Notes: a model not told the origin generated them from the letters alone. Positions 44,379 to 55,830 are shown, numbered from the stretch's first letter. The stretch is DNA of 64,000 bases from Enchytraeus crypticus (GCA_905160935.1 CAJHZI010000533.1:3190001-3254000); one strand, 5' to 3'. Program-made: numbers and translations.

Positions 44379-44693
44379 TACTGCTTTGAACAGCGGTGGC
44401 AAATATTTAGAAGTTTCAGTACTGTGCGGACATCTGATGAACGAAGATATTATTTTTTCTTTCTTTCGCAAGATGGTAGCAGATACGTCATCAGCTGCGA
44501 TTTGCAACGATCAATTCCAAGAAAAATGTCGATTCAGCGATTGGGAGAAAGTTCGACAAATGTTCTGCGTTACTGTCGGTGTAACCAGAACGTGGCTATT
44601 TTTATATTTCATGGAAGACAATATACCGCTGATATAAAAAATCAATTACTTGTATATCGGAACTTTCGCCTACTTATTGAGATTTTCAGTTGA
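44379..44693 (+). other. Orphan reading frame, possibly a gene fragment
   Basis: The frame runs open from a TAA at 44376-44378 to TGA at 44691-44693 (about 104 codons) with no ATG near its start. It reads FEQRWQIFRSFSTVRTSDER, then SRYVISCDLQRSIPRKMSIQ, RLGESSTNVLRYCRCNQNVA and IFIFHGRQYTADIKNQLLVY. The composition looks protein-like, but I recognise no family. Two other frames overlap here (44308-44637 plus, 44301-44507 minus), which lowers confidence. Confidence 0.25.
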
Positions 44694-45061
44694 ATATTTA
44701 TTTGGTAGGCAGCCATAATTAAAGACGCTCGATTGGTCCAACTTGTCCTAGTCATTGCGTGCTCAAATTTCCTCTAACTTAAAATACCCTAGGCGACCTG
44801 AAAATCCAATAGTTGTGGTTTAAAAGCTCGTGCAGTTATTTTAAAAATAAATATAAAAAGTAAAACAATTGGCCCCACAGATAAGATCTGAATTGTTTTA
44901 ATGCACGTGTGCCGAGGGAGGCCCCCCTACTCTTGAAAAAAGAAGCGTAAGTTTAGCGGGAAAACTTGTATTTGTTTATTTAATTATTTTGATATGTCGA
45001 TTTGAGCATTATAAGTTTATTACATTGCGTGACAGTATAGCTGCAGTAGTTTCATCAACAT

Positions 45062-45140
45062 GGCTGGAGCCAGTCGATGTCGGTAACTGACATCACTTTC
45101 GAGTGAGGAAAGTGACGTTAACATTAGCTTTTAGCTTTTA
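45062..45140 (+). repeat. SINE1 copy with internal deletion of the B box
   Basis: GGCTGGAGCCAGTCGATGTC GGTAA runs straight into CTGACATCACTTTCGAGTGA, GGAAAGTGACGTTAACATTA. The ~60 bp between the head and the core, including the B box, are missing. Confidence 0.85.
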
Positions 45141-45837
45141 ACATGCATGTGCATAAACATTAAATTCATGCTATAGTGAAGAATCAAGGTAAAACTAGGC
45201 ATATGTTTTTTTGTTATTGAAATTTAAATTGTAGGCCTAAAGTTACAATTTTTAATACGTTCGCTCCGATTCTCCGAAAATTCTGACAATAATTAGTGAC
45301 ATTATTTCAAACTGAGGTTCTACTCGACCAACTTTACATTTAGTACTATCTCGGAACCAACAACAGCGATTTCTGAATAATTAGAGAACTCTGCTTCGAC
45401 AAACTTTGAGCTTTGGACGTCACTGAAAAAGTATGCCAAGTATTAATATGACAGATAGTGATAGACAGAATTTGATAGCATTCGCGGATGTCAACGTGTA
45501 GCTAAATTCAATGTAAACCCCTGCAATCTGTGCAGGAGGTAACCGGTTCTATACTTCGTCTATTCCCACACGGCATGACGTCTTCTTTGTATGTACCAAT
45601 TAACATTTATCACTTTTGCATTAATTATACCTCTAAATTATAATAATTTTAATTTATATTAGACAGTGATGTGAATCAGAACAACTTAGAGAGAATCAAT
45701 ATCACATATCTTATATTGTTCAGACTATTATGCATTAGATTAGATTATGAGCACTAGCTGACCGTGTGCCATTAATTGATATCGAAAATGGAATACAACT
45801 GATATTTTATCATCTGTTTTTCGTTATTTCTAAATAA

Positions 45838-45887
<50 letters not shown>

Positions 45888-46280
45888 TATTATTTAATCA
45901 AACCATGTTTTGCCAATACAAACTGCAAATGATTGGACGTTAAGAAAAGAGGATATCAGAAAACTGTAAGCATGCGGTTATGAAGAACGATGGAAAAGGT
46001 CTGGTTGAACTCACAAAATTACAATTTACCAGAATTTACCAGAACTGCTACCATCTTTCGTTATTCAATCATTAGTCAAAATTAGGTAGCAGGACCACGG
46101 GAAGAAAGCCAAGGGCTTATTTTAATCCCCAACAATACATGATTACAACATCCAGCTTATTTTTAAAATTATTCATTGACACCGCATTCACAACCTCCTC
46201 ACTCAAAGAGTTCCACCTATCAATCACCCTTTGAGTGATTGAATTGAAGAAGATACTGCAAGAGTTGAGCATATAGACAG
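45141..46280. other. No gene recognised; (TA)n at 45840-45885
   Basis: AT-rich sequence with one TA microsatellite. No conserved exon or named dispersed repeat. Confidence 0.4.
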
Positions 46281-46284
46281 TTAA

Positions 46285-46550
46285 TACGTGCTAGCGAATA
46301 AAAGAAAAGTCTATAATATGGCATGTTATGAAGGATACTGCATGTGCTGCTAAAAGATGTAATTGCAGAACTATTGTAAATTAAAAGAGTTAGAGAAGAA
46401 CGAGACATAGGCCTACTGGATGCTTTATTATTTAATAGGCCTAACACATTCGTATATAGAAATGAAATGGAAAGCTGAGAATAGAATTGATTTGAAGAGC
46501 TATATGCCTTAAACTGCCGATAGGCATTGCAAAACGGGAATGAGAAACTA
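46285..46550 (+). mobile_element. LINE-A C-terminal fragment
   Basis: In order: CGAATAAAAGAAAAGTCTAT (region before the GRPR motif), RRTRHRPTGCF at about 46395, then TATATAGAAATGAAATGGAA (Ile-Glu-Met-Lys-Trp-Lys), AGAGCTATATGCCTTAAACT and GATAGGCATTGCAAAACG. Heavily mutated; no AG tail remains. Confidence 0.65.
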
Positions 46551-46822
46551 TACAATTTTAGTTACTGTTATAAATCCTATTTTAATATCCTTCTAGTAAG
46601 ACCACAATCCTTTAATTTTTGCCAATAAGACTAATTAATTTCGATACAAAAACCTAAGGGATTGCAATCCAATGTCATATACTGCATATTTTGAATAAAA
46701 CTACAAATAAAAATTCTCACATTTCGGTTTATTAAAGTTGGAGCTTTATTCCAAGTTTTTCTTAATTTTTAAATTTTTTGTCCAATCGATAGCATCACTC
46801 TAATTTGTTCGCTGCTGTATAA

Positions 46823-46827
<5 letters not shown>

Positions 46828-46873
<46 letters not shown>
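46828..46873. repeat. (CT)n microsatellite
   Basis: About 46 bp of uninterrupted CT. Confidence 0.97.
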
Positions 46874-46876
<3 letters not shown>

Positions 46877-47337
46877 TTAGTTTTTACCAAACTAACAACT
46901 AAAAACTAGCAATGGTTAAAAATGAATCCAGCTTTAACAAAATGTTGATCCTAAATTTTATTTAATACTATACTAAAAGAGTTCGTCGATACAGCATGCT
47001 CAAAATATCAGAGTCCGACACGATACTATGTGTAGATCATAGATAAACTCCTAGAATATTGTCACAAAGGCGTAAGTCACCGGAGAATCTGATTGTGTGT
47101 TGATTGAATCCATGAATCCAAACACTTCTGGAACTATCATAAGATTGTTAGCTCATGTTTACTCAAATACCCTTATCATCATATTTAAATTTTGACAAAA
47201 TTACAACATTCGTCACCATCACTGGCGCCTTGATATCCGTATCTGACAAAGAACATTGCATTTAAAACAACCACTGGGAGATCTCAAATCTGCCCATGAT
47301 ATGATACTATATAAGAAACTGCGATTACTGGTAGCAA

Positions 47338-47494
<157 letters not shown>

Positions 47495-48059
47495 CGGTAT
47501 CTTAAATTTCATTCGAGACAATGGTATAAAAAGACAATAATTGCTCATAGTTTTTATGAAGATTCTTTGTGTAAGAATGACTATTAGGCTCGAGAGATAA
47601 TGCGGCGACTTGTGGCATTGCAGTATATGGCTTAATAGCTAATAGGCCTTCAACAATGGCGGCAGTAGCCATTGACAAAAGAACTCCTCCAGCCGCTATG
47701 ATACAAATTAGACAAGAAAAGTCAAAGTTGTTGTAGCAAAATGCATCGGAGCGAGATGATTGAGCTCAGTTCTTTATCTCTATAAATCATGATTGCTATC
47801 AACTTAAGGATGTAAATTAGTGTTAAAGATGCTGGTTGGATTTAAATTCCTCGTAAAAGTGTGACGATTCATTGTCAAGGTAGATGAAATACAGACCTAA
47901 ATAGATATATTTAATAAATATATTTGAAATTTCATATAAATAGTTATAGGCCTAGTTGGTCACTGGCTCTTTTTGGTAAATGTTCTTTTTTTTGTATTTT
48001 TCAGTGTTATATAGAACTTTGTGTTATTAATATTAATTGGTTTTAGTTAAGAGCCTGAT

Positions 48060-48116
48060 GAGTCTTAAACAAGCATATAATTGCTTCCTGACTCTGTAAT
48101 GTTATGTTATGTTAAG
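48060..48116 (+). repeat. 5S-SINE tail fragment
   Basis: GAGTCTTAAACAAGCATATA, TTGCTTCCTGACTCTG, TAATGTTATGTTATGTTAAG, matching 14740-14803. It is the 3' part of the 239-bp insertion in R6 copy 1. Confidence 0.7.
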
Positions 48117-48399
48117 GTTGAACGATATATCCATTAGGAAACAAGTAAACAGACACTAGAAGGTGAAGGCCGGACGCAGATTGTTGACACACAAATGCTG
48201 TTTTTGTATTTTCGATCCTAGCAGTTTGATCTTAGAAGCACAAAATAATCGTTTTCAATGTGTTTCTTTCTTATTAGAAGATAGGAAATGGTAAAATGCT
48301 TTGTAGCTGTATGTAATCATTAGCTTCTACAGGGTAAATGCCATTTTTAATGTCAATTTAAGGAACATTTTATAATTTTTCCTGTATTTATAAAGTAAA

Positions 48400-48625
48400 A
48401 AAGCACGCGTCATAGTGAAATGATCAACCGTGTTGATATCTATCACTTTTTAATACCACATGTTTAAACCGTTAGGCAATTTATTCCATGTTCCGTGTAA
48501 CCAGTCCTGTGAATGTCCGAGATTTTACTCTCAGATCAGCGCGGCTGGGATTCGAAACCGCGAGGGCTCAATTCACCTCAGGATCTGTCATTTAAAACTT
48601 CATGACATTACCCCAACGCTATTAA
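48400..48625 (-). repeat. R5, tRNA-derived SINE-like element
   Basis: On the minus strand: AGATCCTGAGGTGAATTGAG, CCTCGCGGTTTCGAATCCCA (B box GGTTTCGAATCC), GCTGATCTGAGAGTAAAATC, TCGGACATTCACAGG, and TTGCCTAACGGTTTAAACAT. The same order is seen at 54735-55010. The open frame at 48460-48777 is incidental. Confidence 0.65.
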
Positions 48626-49604
48626 GACATTCTATTTACTTATTTTTATTTATATACACATTTATCATTGTGTTCTATACATTGTTTATCAACGAACGAC
48701 TATTATCTGTAGCGCAGTGTAACGTAATGACTTTTATACCCAATTACATTAAGAAAATCATGTCTTCCCGAAACTGAACTTCTACCGTTCACTGTTTCCA
48801 TGCCACCAGATGAACGAGACAAAATTAGGCTAGAGCGTAACGGTTAAGGGAAGCCCTTGATGAATCTCGCTTTATTATTCGAGTAAAGTCAATGAACTCC
48901 CAGATGTTATGCACTTGGGCGAATAATGTTACATAATATTTCACATATGAGCCATCAAATACCAGGATGAATAAATTATATCGAAACAAACAAATAAGGT
49001 TTACTTGTATTATTCGGTAGATAATTCACTAAAGTTTAGAGAACAATTTAATAAAGAAGCTATTAGTGTAAATAGCGTTCTAGGTTTGATATATAGAACC
49101 ATGACTAAAAAGAAAAGATATAATAGTAAAATAGAAAGTATTGCATCCAAGCTAGCGATTGATCTTATGTAGTGAATACATCAATCAACCTTGTTAAAAT
49201 AAAGTAGTTACCTACTTCAATAGTATTTTCGTTAAAAAGTATTGTAGATATAATGAAATATTGTATAGAAGTAGGACTAGTCGAAAAGACATAAATAGTG
49301 GTATAGTGAAGAAAATGACCATCTAGAACATTAATACTTGCAGTTGTGCAAATTTTATACTAAATAAATAAGTCAGTTGTTGTCTGTGTATGTTTGCTTA
49401 TGATTGAGTGCTGTCAACTAGATAGGATTCATTTATCCTCTTTGATGACCCGTTTGTACGTGCAATTTTGTATTTCGTGCTTTGATGATACTGTCATTAA
49501 ACATAGTTCTCTCATCAAAAATTCCATTAAACTAGTATGCCTACATTTGACAATTAATAAATTAATAATTAATAAATTAAATAATTAATCAGTTAAATAC
49601 TACA

Positions 49605-49815
49605 AGGGCTAGACTCTTCAACATAGGCTTTACCATATAACAAGGGCTATGATATACTACCAGGATTGTACTATATAACATGGGCTATAATATACTACCA
49701 GGGTTGTACTATACAACATGGGCTATAATATACTACCAGAGCTGTACTATACAACATGGGCTATAATATACTACCAGGACTATAAGATACAACAAGGGCT
49801 GGACTATACAACAAG
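49605..49815 (+). repeat. 38-bp minisatellite, about 5 units
   Basis: Units of GGGCTATAATATACTACCAG and a second half with TTGTACTATACAACAT. The last units are partial and diverged. Confidence 0.92.
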
Positions 49816-50409
49816 AGCTATTCCACTCGCCTTTGCGTAGTATGCGTACATCAATTAATCGTATGTATAATTGTATTTCACGCTTATCAATGGACCGCTC
49901 CGTACATTCTACGCTAACAAGCTCTCTTAACTGCAATGCGTTCCGTGTGCAAGATCACATACATGTAGTTACGGGTTACAAGATCACATACAGGCAGTTA
50001 CGGGTCATTGCAGCGTTCGATTCGTGTTCAACTGTTGATAACATGGCGGCATTTTCAATTTCAATGATATACATTGAAGTTTCGAATGATAATCCAGTCA
50101 ATTGCTTGCATATATTGCATTCTATTTATTTGAATTTTATACCGATGTATAGAGTATAATTATGCATATGTTAACCGGTCTCAATATCCATCTGATAAGA
50201 TCAGGCGTTTGAGTCAATCTTTATTTTTCTTTTTATTTCTTTATTTATGTAATTCTCCATTCTTTAACTTTTTTGTTTTATTTTTTATCTTCTTTCTTTC
50301 TCTCCCTCTCTCTCTCTCTTTCTTTCTTTCATTATTTTTTTATATTATGATTTACTTATTTAGTATCTACTTATCTACTTCTTTATTTATAATATGTTGA
50401 CTTAACTAT

Positions 50410-50645
50410 TATTTAGTAGTAGTTTTTATTAAATTAGTATTTTGTAATGTTAATACTAGTTGTGTGGCCAGGCCTCTGAATAATAGACCAACTGTATACT
50501 GTACGTGTAGAAAAGAGGTGACTGAGCAAGCACTGGGGAAGGAAACTAGAAACCACCTCGGAAACCATATTATACCAAGGCTGTAAGCTACATTAAGGTG
50601 TAGGTAAGCATAGCCTTTTGTGAAGAGATTAACTATTTTGTTAAT
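50410..50645 (-). repeat. R2 element, inverted
   Basis: On the minus strand: AATCTCTTCACAAAAGGCTA, TGCTTACCTACACC, GGTTTCCGAGGTGG, TTTCCTTCCCCAGTGCTTGC, CAGTCACCTCTTTTCTACAC, GTACAG. Matches R2 from its middle to its end. Confidence 0.65.
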
Positions 50646-50649
50646 AGAA

Positions 50650-50790
50650 GTTGGTAAAGCTAATGTTAACGTCAGTTCACTCACTAGAAAACGATGTAAT
50701 TGACGGGCGAGCCCAGGATTAGAACCTCGCACCTACTGATCAGAGTGCGAATACCTTACTGACATCGCCGCTGGCTTCAAGCAGTGAGTG
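50650..50790 (-). repeat. SINE1 copy, inverted
   Basis: On the minus strand: GCTTGAAGCCAGCGGCGATG, TCAGTAAGGTATTCGCACTC, GTGCGAGGTTCTAATCCTGG, GCTCGCCCGTCAATTACATC, GTGAACTGACGTTAACATTA. It directly abuts the inverted R2 copy. Confidence 0.85.
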
Positions 50791-50857
50791 CTCTTTGTAT
50801 ATAGCGCACACAAAATTGTGAGTAGAAATATGCACATTGGACTTGTTACTTGGCAGA

Positions 50858-50861
<4 letters not shown>

Positions 50862-50901
<40 letters not shown>

Positions 50902-50940
50902 CAGAGAGAAAGAGAAAGAGAGAAAGATAAAGAGAGATGA
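50862..50940. repeat. (GA)n microsatellite, interrupted
   Basis: About 79 bp of GAGA with AAAG and ACAG interruptions, about 45 bp before a LINE-A 3' end. Confidence 0.95.
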
Positions 50941-50984
50941 GTTTGTTAAATGATTTGATACCAAATTGATACATAGCAAGGGAA

Positions 50985-51055
50985 AACAGATGGTAGAATT
51001 AGTTAAAAGAGTTTTATGCCATGGACCTGCAGTTATAGGCAGCACACTGATTGAT
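50985..51055 (+). mobile_element. LINE-A 3' end fragment
   Basis: ACAGATGGTAGAATTAGTTA, AGAGTTTTATGCCATGGACC, TGCAGTTATAGGCAGCACAC. ORF end and 3'UTR; no AG tail. Confidence 0.65.
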
Positions 51056-51597
51056 AAACTCATTTGAAAGAGAGGATATCACATACAAGTGGTCCTCTCA
51101 ATACCCCCCTCATTCACTCTGGAAAGTTTGTATAAATATAAGACAGTCGTTCCTGCTTACTTTGCGCTATATCTCTTGTCTATACTGAGATAGCCCCCTC
51201 CCCCTCTCCTATAGGCCTGCCGATCATCATAACAGACCCAACAGTTTCTACATGATGCTGTTCTTTATCTTCATTGTGTTCATTTCTATTTATATGTGTA
51301 AATAATATCATGTAGGCCTAATATACAATTAAGATTTAAAAGGGTGTACGTAAAATAGTTGGAGCACTACCGCGGAGAATGAGTTGGTGTATATAACAAC
51401 TGTGCAAACTGTCCGAAAATCTTACGCCCTCCCCTCTTCTTAAAAATTCTGGGAACCGCTACTGAGTATAGGTAATATACCGTAGCACTTTTCAGTATAA
51501 GTGCTGAAATGTAAATGTTTAATTTAATTCCAGACATCGAGACATCGAAATCTGCTTTATTCATTAAGGCTTAGCTTGAAGCTTAATTATCATTTAC

Positions 51598-51838
51598 ATT
51601 ATTTATTTATTATTTATTTTATTACTTATATTTATTATTTATTTTATTAATTATATTTATTATTTATTTTATTAATTATATTTATTATTTATTTTATTAA
51701 TTATATTTATTATTTATTTTATTAACTATATTTATTATTTATTTTATTAATTATATTTATTATTTATTTTATTAATTATATTTATTATTTATTTTATTAA
51801 TTATATTTATTATTTATTTTATTAATTATATTTATTAT
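51598..51838 (+). repeat. 25-bp AT-only minisatellite, about 10 units
   Basis: Units of ATTATTTATTTTATTAATTA followed by TATTT. Almost perfect, with one C substitution (TTATTAACTATA) marking a single unit near 51725. Confidence 0.95.
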
Positions 51839-52499
51839 TAAAGCTTAAGGGTGCTAAGCTGACAGTTGATACGCGTATGAAACATTCTTGACTTAAATCG
51901 CCGACCTATATTATTAGATTCCTAATTTGGCTGGAACAGTAGTGTTAATGCCGAGAAATTTGACAAGAAATGTTATCGTTAACATAGACAAGCGGTCGTG
52001 TTAGAGGTGTTAGATGTATTAAAAGTGCAGCAGCTATTTATTTTGCTCATCATCATAATCATCATTAGGGTTTTTTCTTATCGCTGTTGGCAATACAACT
52101 AAAGACGTACACACTGCCCTATAATCATTGCGTAGCACACCACGTGGATTCCGTGCCAGCTGATGATACAGGGAACTTTGTTCTAACCATTTTTATGGCT
52201 GCGAAACAATTAGCCACAAGTAGGGAAAAGTTAAATAGATTATCGCTTGTGTGTTCGTGTGCTAGTTGTAACTGCTCAAAATATGCAACGGAAATGTTGA
52301 CTATGTTGCAAAGCTTTTTACCTTCTATTTTATCTACAATAATATATGTAATAATGGTGCCAGACAATTATGCATATCGTTGTACTACCTAAGCAGTTAC
52401 TATTCCTGTAAAAGTACGAATAATGAAAACTGCACTTATTTGTGCCTTTAAATGTTTCAATATGAGAATAAACTTAACAATGTTTAACTTGGTTACGTA

Positions 52500-52690
52500 A
52501 TTAATTAATTAATTAATTAATTAATTAATTAATTAATTAATTGATTGATCGATTGATTGATTGATTGATTGATTGATTGGCTAGCTGTCTGGATGGCTGG
52601 TTGATTGGTTGACTAGTTGGTTGGTTGGTTGATTGGTTGGTTGGTTGGTTGGTTGGTTGATTGGTTGGTTGGTTGGTTGATTGATTGACA
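52500..52690. repeat. Compound tetranucleotide tract TTAA, TTGA, TTGG
   Basis: A run of ATTA units (52498-52541) turns into GATT units (52542-52580) and then TTGG units with scattered TTGA (52596-52685). Each change is a single A to G step within the same four-base register. Confidence 0.95.
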
Positions 52691-52853
52691 GACACACATA
52701 CATACTGATATGCAGATGGATTCACTCATTCATTTATTCTTTCATTCATTCAATATGTAATTCATTCAAGCATCCAGTAGTTCCTTAATTCATTATAAAT
52801 AGCACCAAAGCTCTCTGATTTTCATATTTCTATTAATTTTAGTTATTTGAATT

Positions 52854-52989
52854 ACAGGTGCATAATTATCACCAACTTGTTGCTCCTTCTCCTTTACAAC
52901 AAACCTCTCAGTTACCTCTGTATTTAACGTCTATCTCAGAAGCATTGCTTGTGCGAGTTGTTGCACGAAGCTATGTGGAGGCTCGTTGA
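52854..52989 (+). other. Weak candidate exon
   Basis: Preceded by TTTGAATTACAG (an acceptor-like site) and open from GTG CAT AAT to TGA (52987-52989), reading YHQLVAPSPLQQTSQLPLYL, then SEALLVRVVARSYVEAR. No family is recognised and no partner exons were found. It could be chance. Confidence 0.12.
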
Positions 52990-53189
52990 CGCAGCCTGGG
53001 TGCGCCCTCTGTTTTAAGAAACACTCAGTATTGATCCACTTGTCCACTGAGCCGCTAGATCAGTACTATAGATATCCGCTAACACATCCCGATTAGATGT
53101 AGAGCAATGAGATCCGTTCTCTAATTAACAATTCGTTTTTGGCTTATTTCCACATTCTACAGTCGTACTTTTTAAATATCTTCTTCTAG

Positions 53190-53560
53190 TGCACTGCCTA
53201 ACGGCAGGTCCATGGCGTACAACTCTTTCAACCAATTCTATTTTATTTTCTATTCTATTTCTTCATCAGCCTTCCGTTTCGTCCTTATAAATTCACTTGT
53301 TATCGTATCATCCAACATCCCCATGTCTTGGTTTTTCTCTCATTCTTTTCACTTAAATTATTCCTCTATTACATGAATTATTTCCTGTATTATTTCTATT
53401 ACATGAATTTACATCCTTTACTAAATCATTCCACCTTATAAGATATATTGTCTAGCTTTCTATTTCTGATCAAATTTATTAGCTGGCTATCTGTACCGAC
53501 TCTTTCAAGAATATCTTCATTTGTAATGATAATTTTTCAACTTATGATATGTTATTCCCG
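53190..53560 (-). mobile_element. LINE-A 3' fragment, longer copy
   Basis: Minus strand translates GMLDDTITSEFIRTKRKADE near 53255-53315, followed by GTTGTACGCCATGGACCTGC and CGTTAGGCAGTGCACTAGAA. Upstream, ATAGCCAGCTAATAAATTTG (53470-53490) matches the equivalent part of the copy at 19150-20130. Frameshifts and deletions throughout; no tail. Confidence 0.75.
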
Positions 53561-53714
53561 ACGTTTGGTCTTAAAAATGGTAATGAAATCTTAACGTTAA
53601 CCTTTCGAAAACGATGACTAATGCATCTGGAAGGGAATTTAGAATCATGGTAAGAAATAATTAAAATAAATTAGCATTTTATTAAAGACCTTGTATGAAA
53701 ATGTTTTGTTAGAT

Positions 53715-53865
53715 ATTCATCGTCATCATCATCTTCTTCGCCTTCTTCTTCTTCTTCTTATTCTTTTCCTTCTTCATCTTCATCTTATTTTTATTCTTTT
53801 TCTTGTTCTTCTTCTTCTTACTCTTTTTCTTGTTCTTCTTGTTCTACTTCTTTTTATTCTTATCT
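53715..53865. repeat. CTT-rich microsatellite leading into R3
   Basis: CTTCTTCTT, TTCTTATTCTTTT and CATCATCATC runs immediately before an R3 copy. The Leu-rich open frame here is simple sequence. Confidence 0.9.
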
Positions 53866-54035
53866 TGAATCCCAGGTTAACTAGGGTCGGGAATTTTAAA
53901 CTTTGCAATTCTTTTTAGAAAATTCTGCAGAAATTTCTGGAGCCTAGGAGCTCACCTACTGAATGCTCTTTCAGCCGTTGATTTGGATATTAGTGCTTTG
54001 TCTCTTTTTACGACACGTGCAGTCCATGGTTATTC
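53866..54035 (+). repeat. R3 element
   Basis: TTGAATCCCAGGTTAACTAG, GGTCGGGA, TTTCTGGAGCCTAGGAGCTC, ACTGAATGCTCTTTCAGCCG, TTAGTGCTTTGTCTC, TACGACACGTGCAGTCCATG. Confidence 0.78.
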
Positions 54036-54271
54036 ATCAAACTGATAGAATTTTAAATTACACGTAGTTCAACGCTCCCTTGTAGCACTGTAAAACTAAA
54101 TGTTGAAAAATTTGCTGAAAAACTTAGTAACTGTCAACATTGAATTTTAGTTGATTATATTAATAAATTTAATTAAACTTATAAACGTATAGTTCAACAT
54201 GACCTACATTAAATTTTAGACAATCTGCAACTTTTAACTTTCTTTATTTTTGTTATTAGTCTTCAACTCTG

Positions 54272-54515
54272 TTATTCTACGAAACTCTCTTTAATTAAGA
54301 AAAACGATCTACAACTAATTTCTAGCCGGAAGCAGCGTGGACATGCAAACGAGTAGAGTGCTGCGTCCCGTTGTTCGTCAATCTTTACTCGATGCATCGG
54401 ATTTGTGACTGATTGAATCCGTCGATAAAGATCCTGGACAGCTGGCGGGCAGCGACGATTTACTGAGAGGTCACCAGATGTACTATGTCCACCTATAAAA
54501 CTTGTTAAGATTTGT
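54272..54515 (-). CDS. Candidate terminal exon of an unidentified gene
   Basis: On the minus strand an acceptor-like ACAAGTTTTATAG is followed by an open frame: GGHSTSGDLSVNRRCPPAVQ, DLYRRIQSVTNPMHRVKIDE, QRDAALYSFACPRCFRLEIS, and a short tail to TAA at 54274-54272. The segment is visibly richer in G and C than its surroundings and has a protein-like composition with a CPRC pair. AATAAA on the minus strand lies about 30 bp past the stop. I do not recognise the family and found no partner exon upstream to the window edge. It may be the last exon of a gene reading in from the right, or a degraded gene fragment. Confidence 0.35.
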
Positions 54516-54734
54516 AAAGACACGGAATATAGTATTTAATTAAATAAACAACCCTATGTTCACCTGTAGAACGACATGTAGCTAAGATTTGAAAGGATAG
54601 GGAATATATTTTAGTAAACAAAAATCCCTTAAAGTTCATACATTGAACCACATGTTGCTTTGATTTGTAAGTATATGGAATATGTTTAATTAAATATAAA
54701 AACCACGCATTCTAGTGAAACCAGTTTACATGCG

Positions 54735-55010
54735 CACATTATATTAAAACAAAAAGATTTACGTATAGGTCCAATCGCGAATGACCAATTGACCATCCAT
54801 GAGTATATCTTCTGTAGCATTAGACCCTATGTTTAAACCGTTCGGTAGTTTAAGTTATCTCTCCTGTTTTATTATTGTTATGCTATCAACTTTGTAAATG
54901 TCTGAGATTTATATAATCTCTGATCCGCCCTAACGGGAATTGAACAGAGGATCTCAAAAACAGCCATTTAAACTTTCAGGAGGTTACCTCACTCTCTTCG
55001 AACTGAAATA
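54735..55010 (-). repeat. R5, tRNA-derived SINE-like element
   Basis: On the minus strand: TTTAAATGGCTGTTTTTGAG, ATCCTCTGTTCAATTCCCGT (B box), GGCGGATCAGAGATTATATA, AATCTCAGACATTTACAAAG, CTACCGAACGGTTTAAACAT. Colinear with the copy at 48400. Confidence 0.65.
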
Positions 55011-55020
55011 ATTTTACGGT

Positions 55021-55055
55021 GGAGAGAGAGAGGGAGTGATAGAGAGAGAGAGAGA
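55021..55055. repeat. (GA)n microsatellite
   Basis: GAGAGAGAGAGGGAGTGATA and GAGAGAGAGAGA. Confidence 0.93.
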
Positions 55056-55264
55056 TGTTTTATTTTCACTAAATTTCACAGAGTAATAACATAAATGAAG
55101 ATTTGACAAAAAGAAAAGAAAAATGAAATAAATATTATCGGAATCTAAACATTAAGTTACGTTCAAATAATTATAATTTTGACGCAGAGCGAGTTGAGAG
55201 TGTCAATTGCGTACATGTTCGTTAAATAAGCAAATATACTACTTACACTGATGCAGGCACAAAA

Positions 55265-55340
55265 AATTACCCACACAACAACTTACATAAATACACATAC
55301 ACACACGCAAGCACACACACATACACACACATTCTACATA
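55265..55340. repeat. (CA)n-rich microsatellite, interrupted
   Basis: Runs of CACACA and ACATACA. Gives a Thr/His-rich spurious frame. Confidence 0.9.
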
Positions 55341-55705
55341 CATACAAACACAAACAACACGTACAATTACACTGTTTTTATTATATTGGCTTACTCTAGC
55401 ACAAGCCGCAACGGTGACATATTAATAGTTTATCTAGATTAGCTAATACAGTTATTTAACGATTCCGCCTCGTCAGTTCGAGCCTGTGGCTCAGTTGCCG
55501 CCGTTAATAGGACAAGAGTTGCTAGAGCCGTACTGTATGCGCAGATAATGCTCTATTACTGCCTGATGTGCGCTAGCCATCCAGCCGATTACACTATAGA
55601 CAAATGCAGTGGCGTAGCCACTTTGTTATATCATGGGACTGCGGCACTTTCAACTGAAAAGGGGGCAGAAGTGGAAGATTATTCAAGAAACTGGTTGAAA
55701 CAGGT

Positions 55706-55830
55706 TTTAGGATGAACGGGTAGCGCGATGGCAAGTTGTTCATCTGCGAATCAGTAGGTGTCGTGTTCAAATTCAGTGCTCTATCGCTCTGTCAAAGCGA
55801 TGCATTCAAAATAGAAATTTAATCGATGAA
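55706..55830 (+). repeat. Diverged SINE1-like element
   Basis: GGGTAGCGCGATGGCAAGTT, CATCTGCGAATCAGTAGGTG, GTGTTCAAATTCAGTGCTC (B box), TGTCAAAGCGATGC. It follows the head and B-box order of SINE1. Confidence 0.5.

Larger units (their letters stand above)
47846..48760 (+). repeat. R6 copy 1, split by two insertions
   Basis: Blocks 47846-47877, 48117-48383 and 48668-48760 are colinear with 57588-57970 (for example CTCGTAAAAGTGTGA, AGAAGGTGAAGGCCGGACGC, AAATGCTTTG, CGAACGACTAT). Two segments absent from the other copy interrupt it: about 47878-48116, which ends in a 5S-SINE tail, and about 48384-48667, which holds an R5 element. Confidence 0.75.

Noticed and set aside
48460-48777. 105-codon frame at an R6/R5 junction
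   Set aside because: It spans the boundary of two repeats, so the frame is incidental.
52087-52392. 101-codon frame with several Cys (CSCASCNC), and an overlapping minus frame
   Set aside because: It begins at a non-ATG codon, has no recognised family and decays into AT-rich codons. Both strands are open, which suggests chance.
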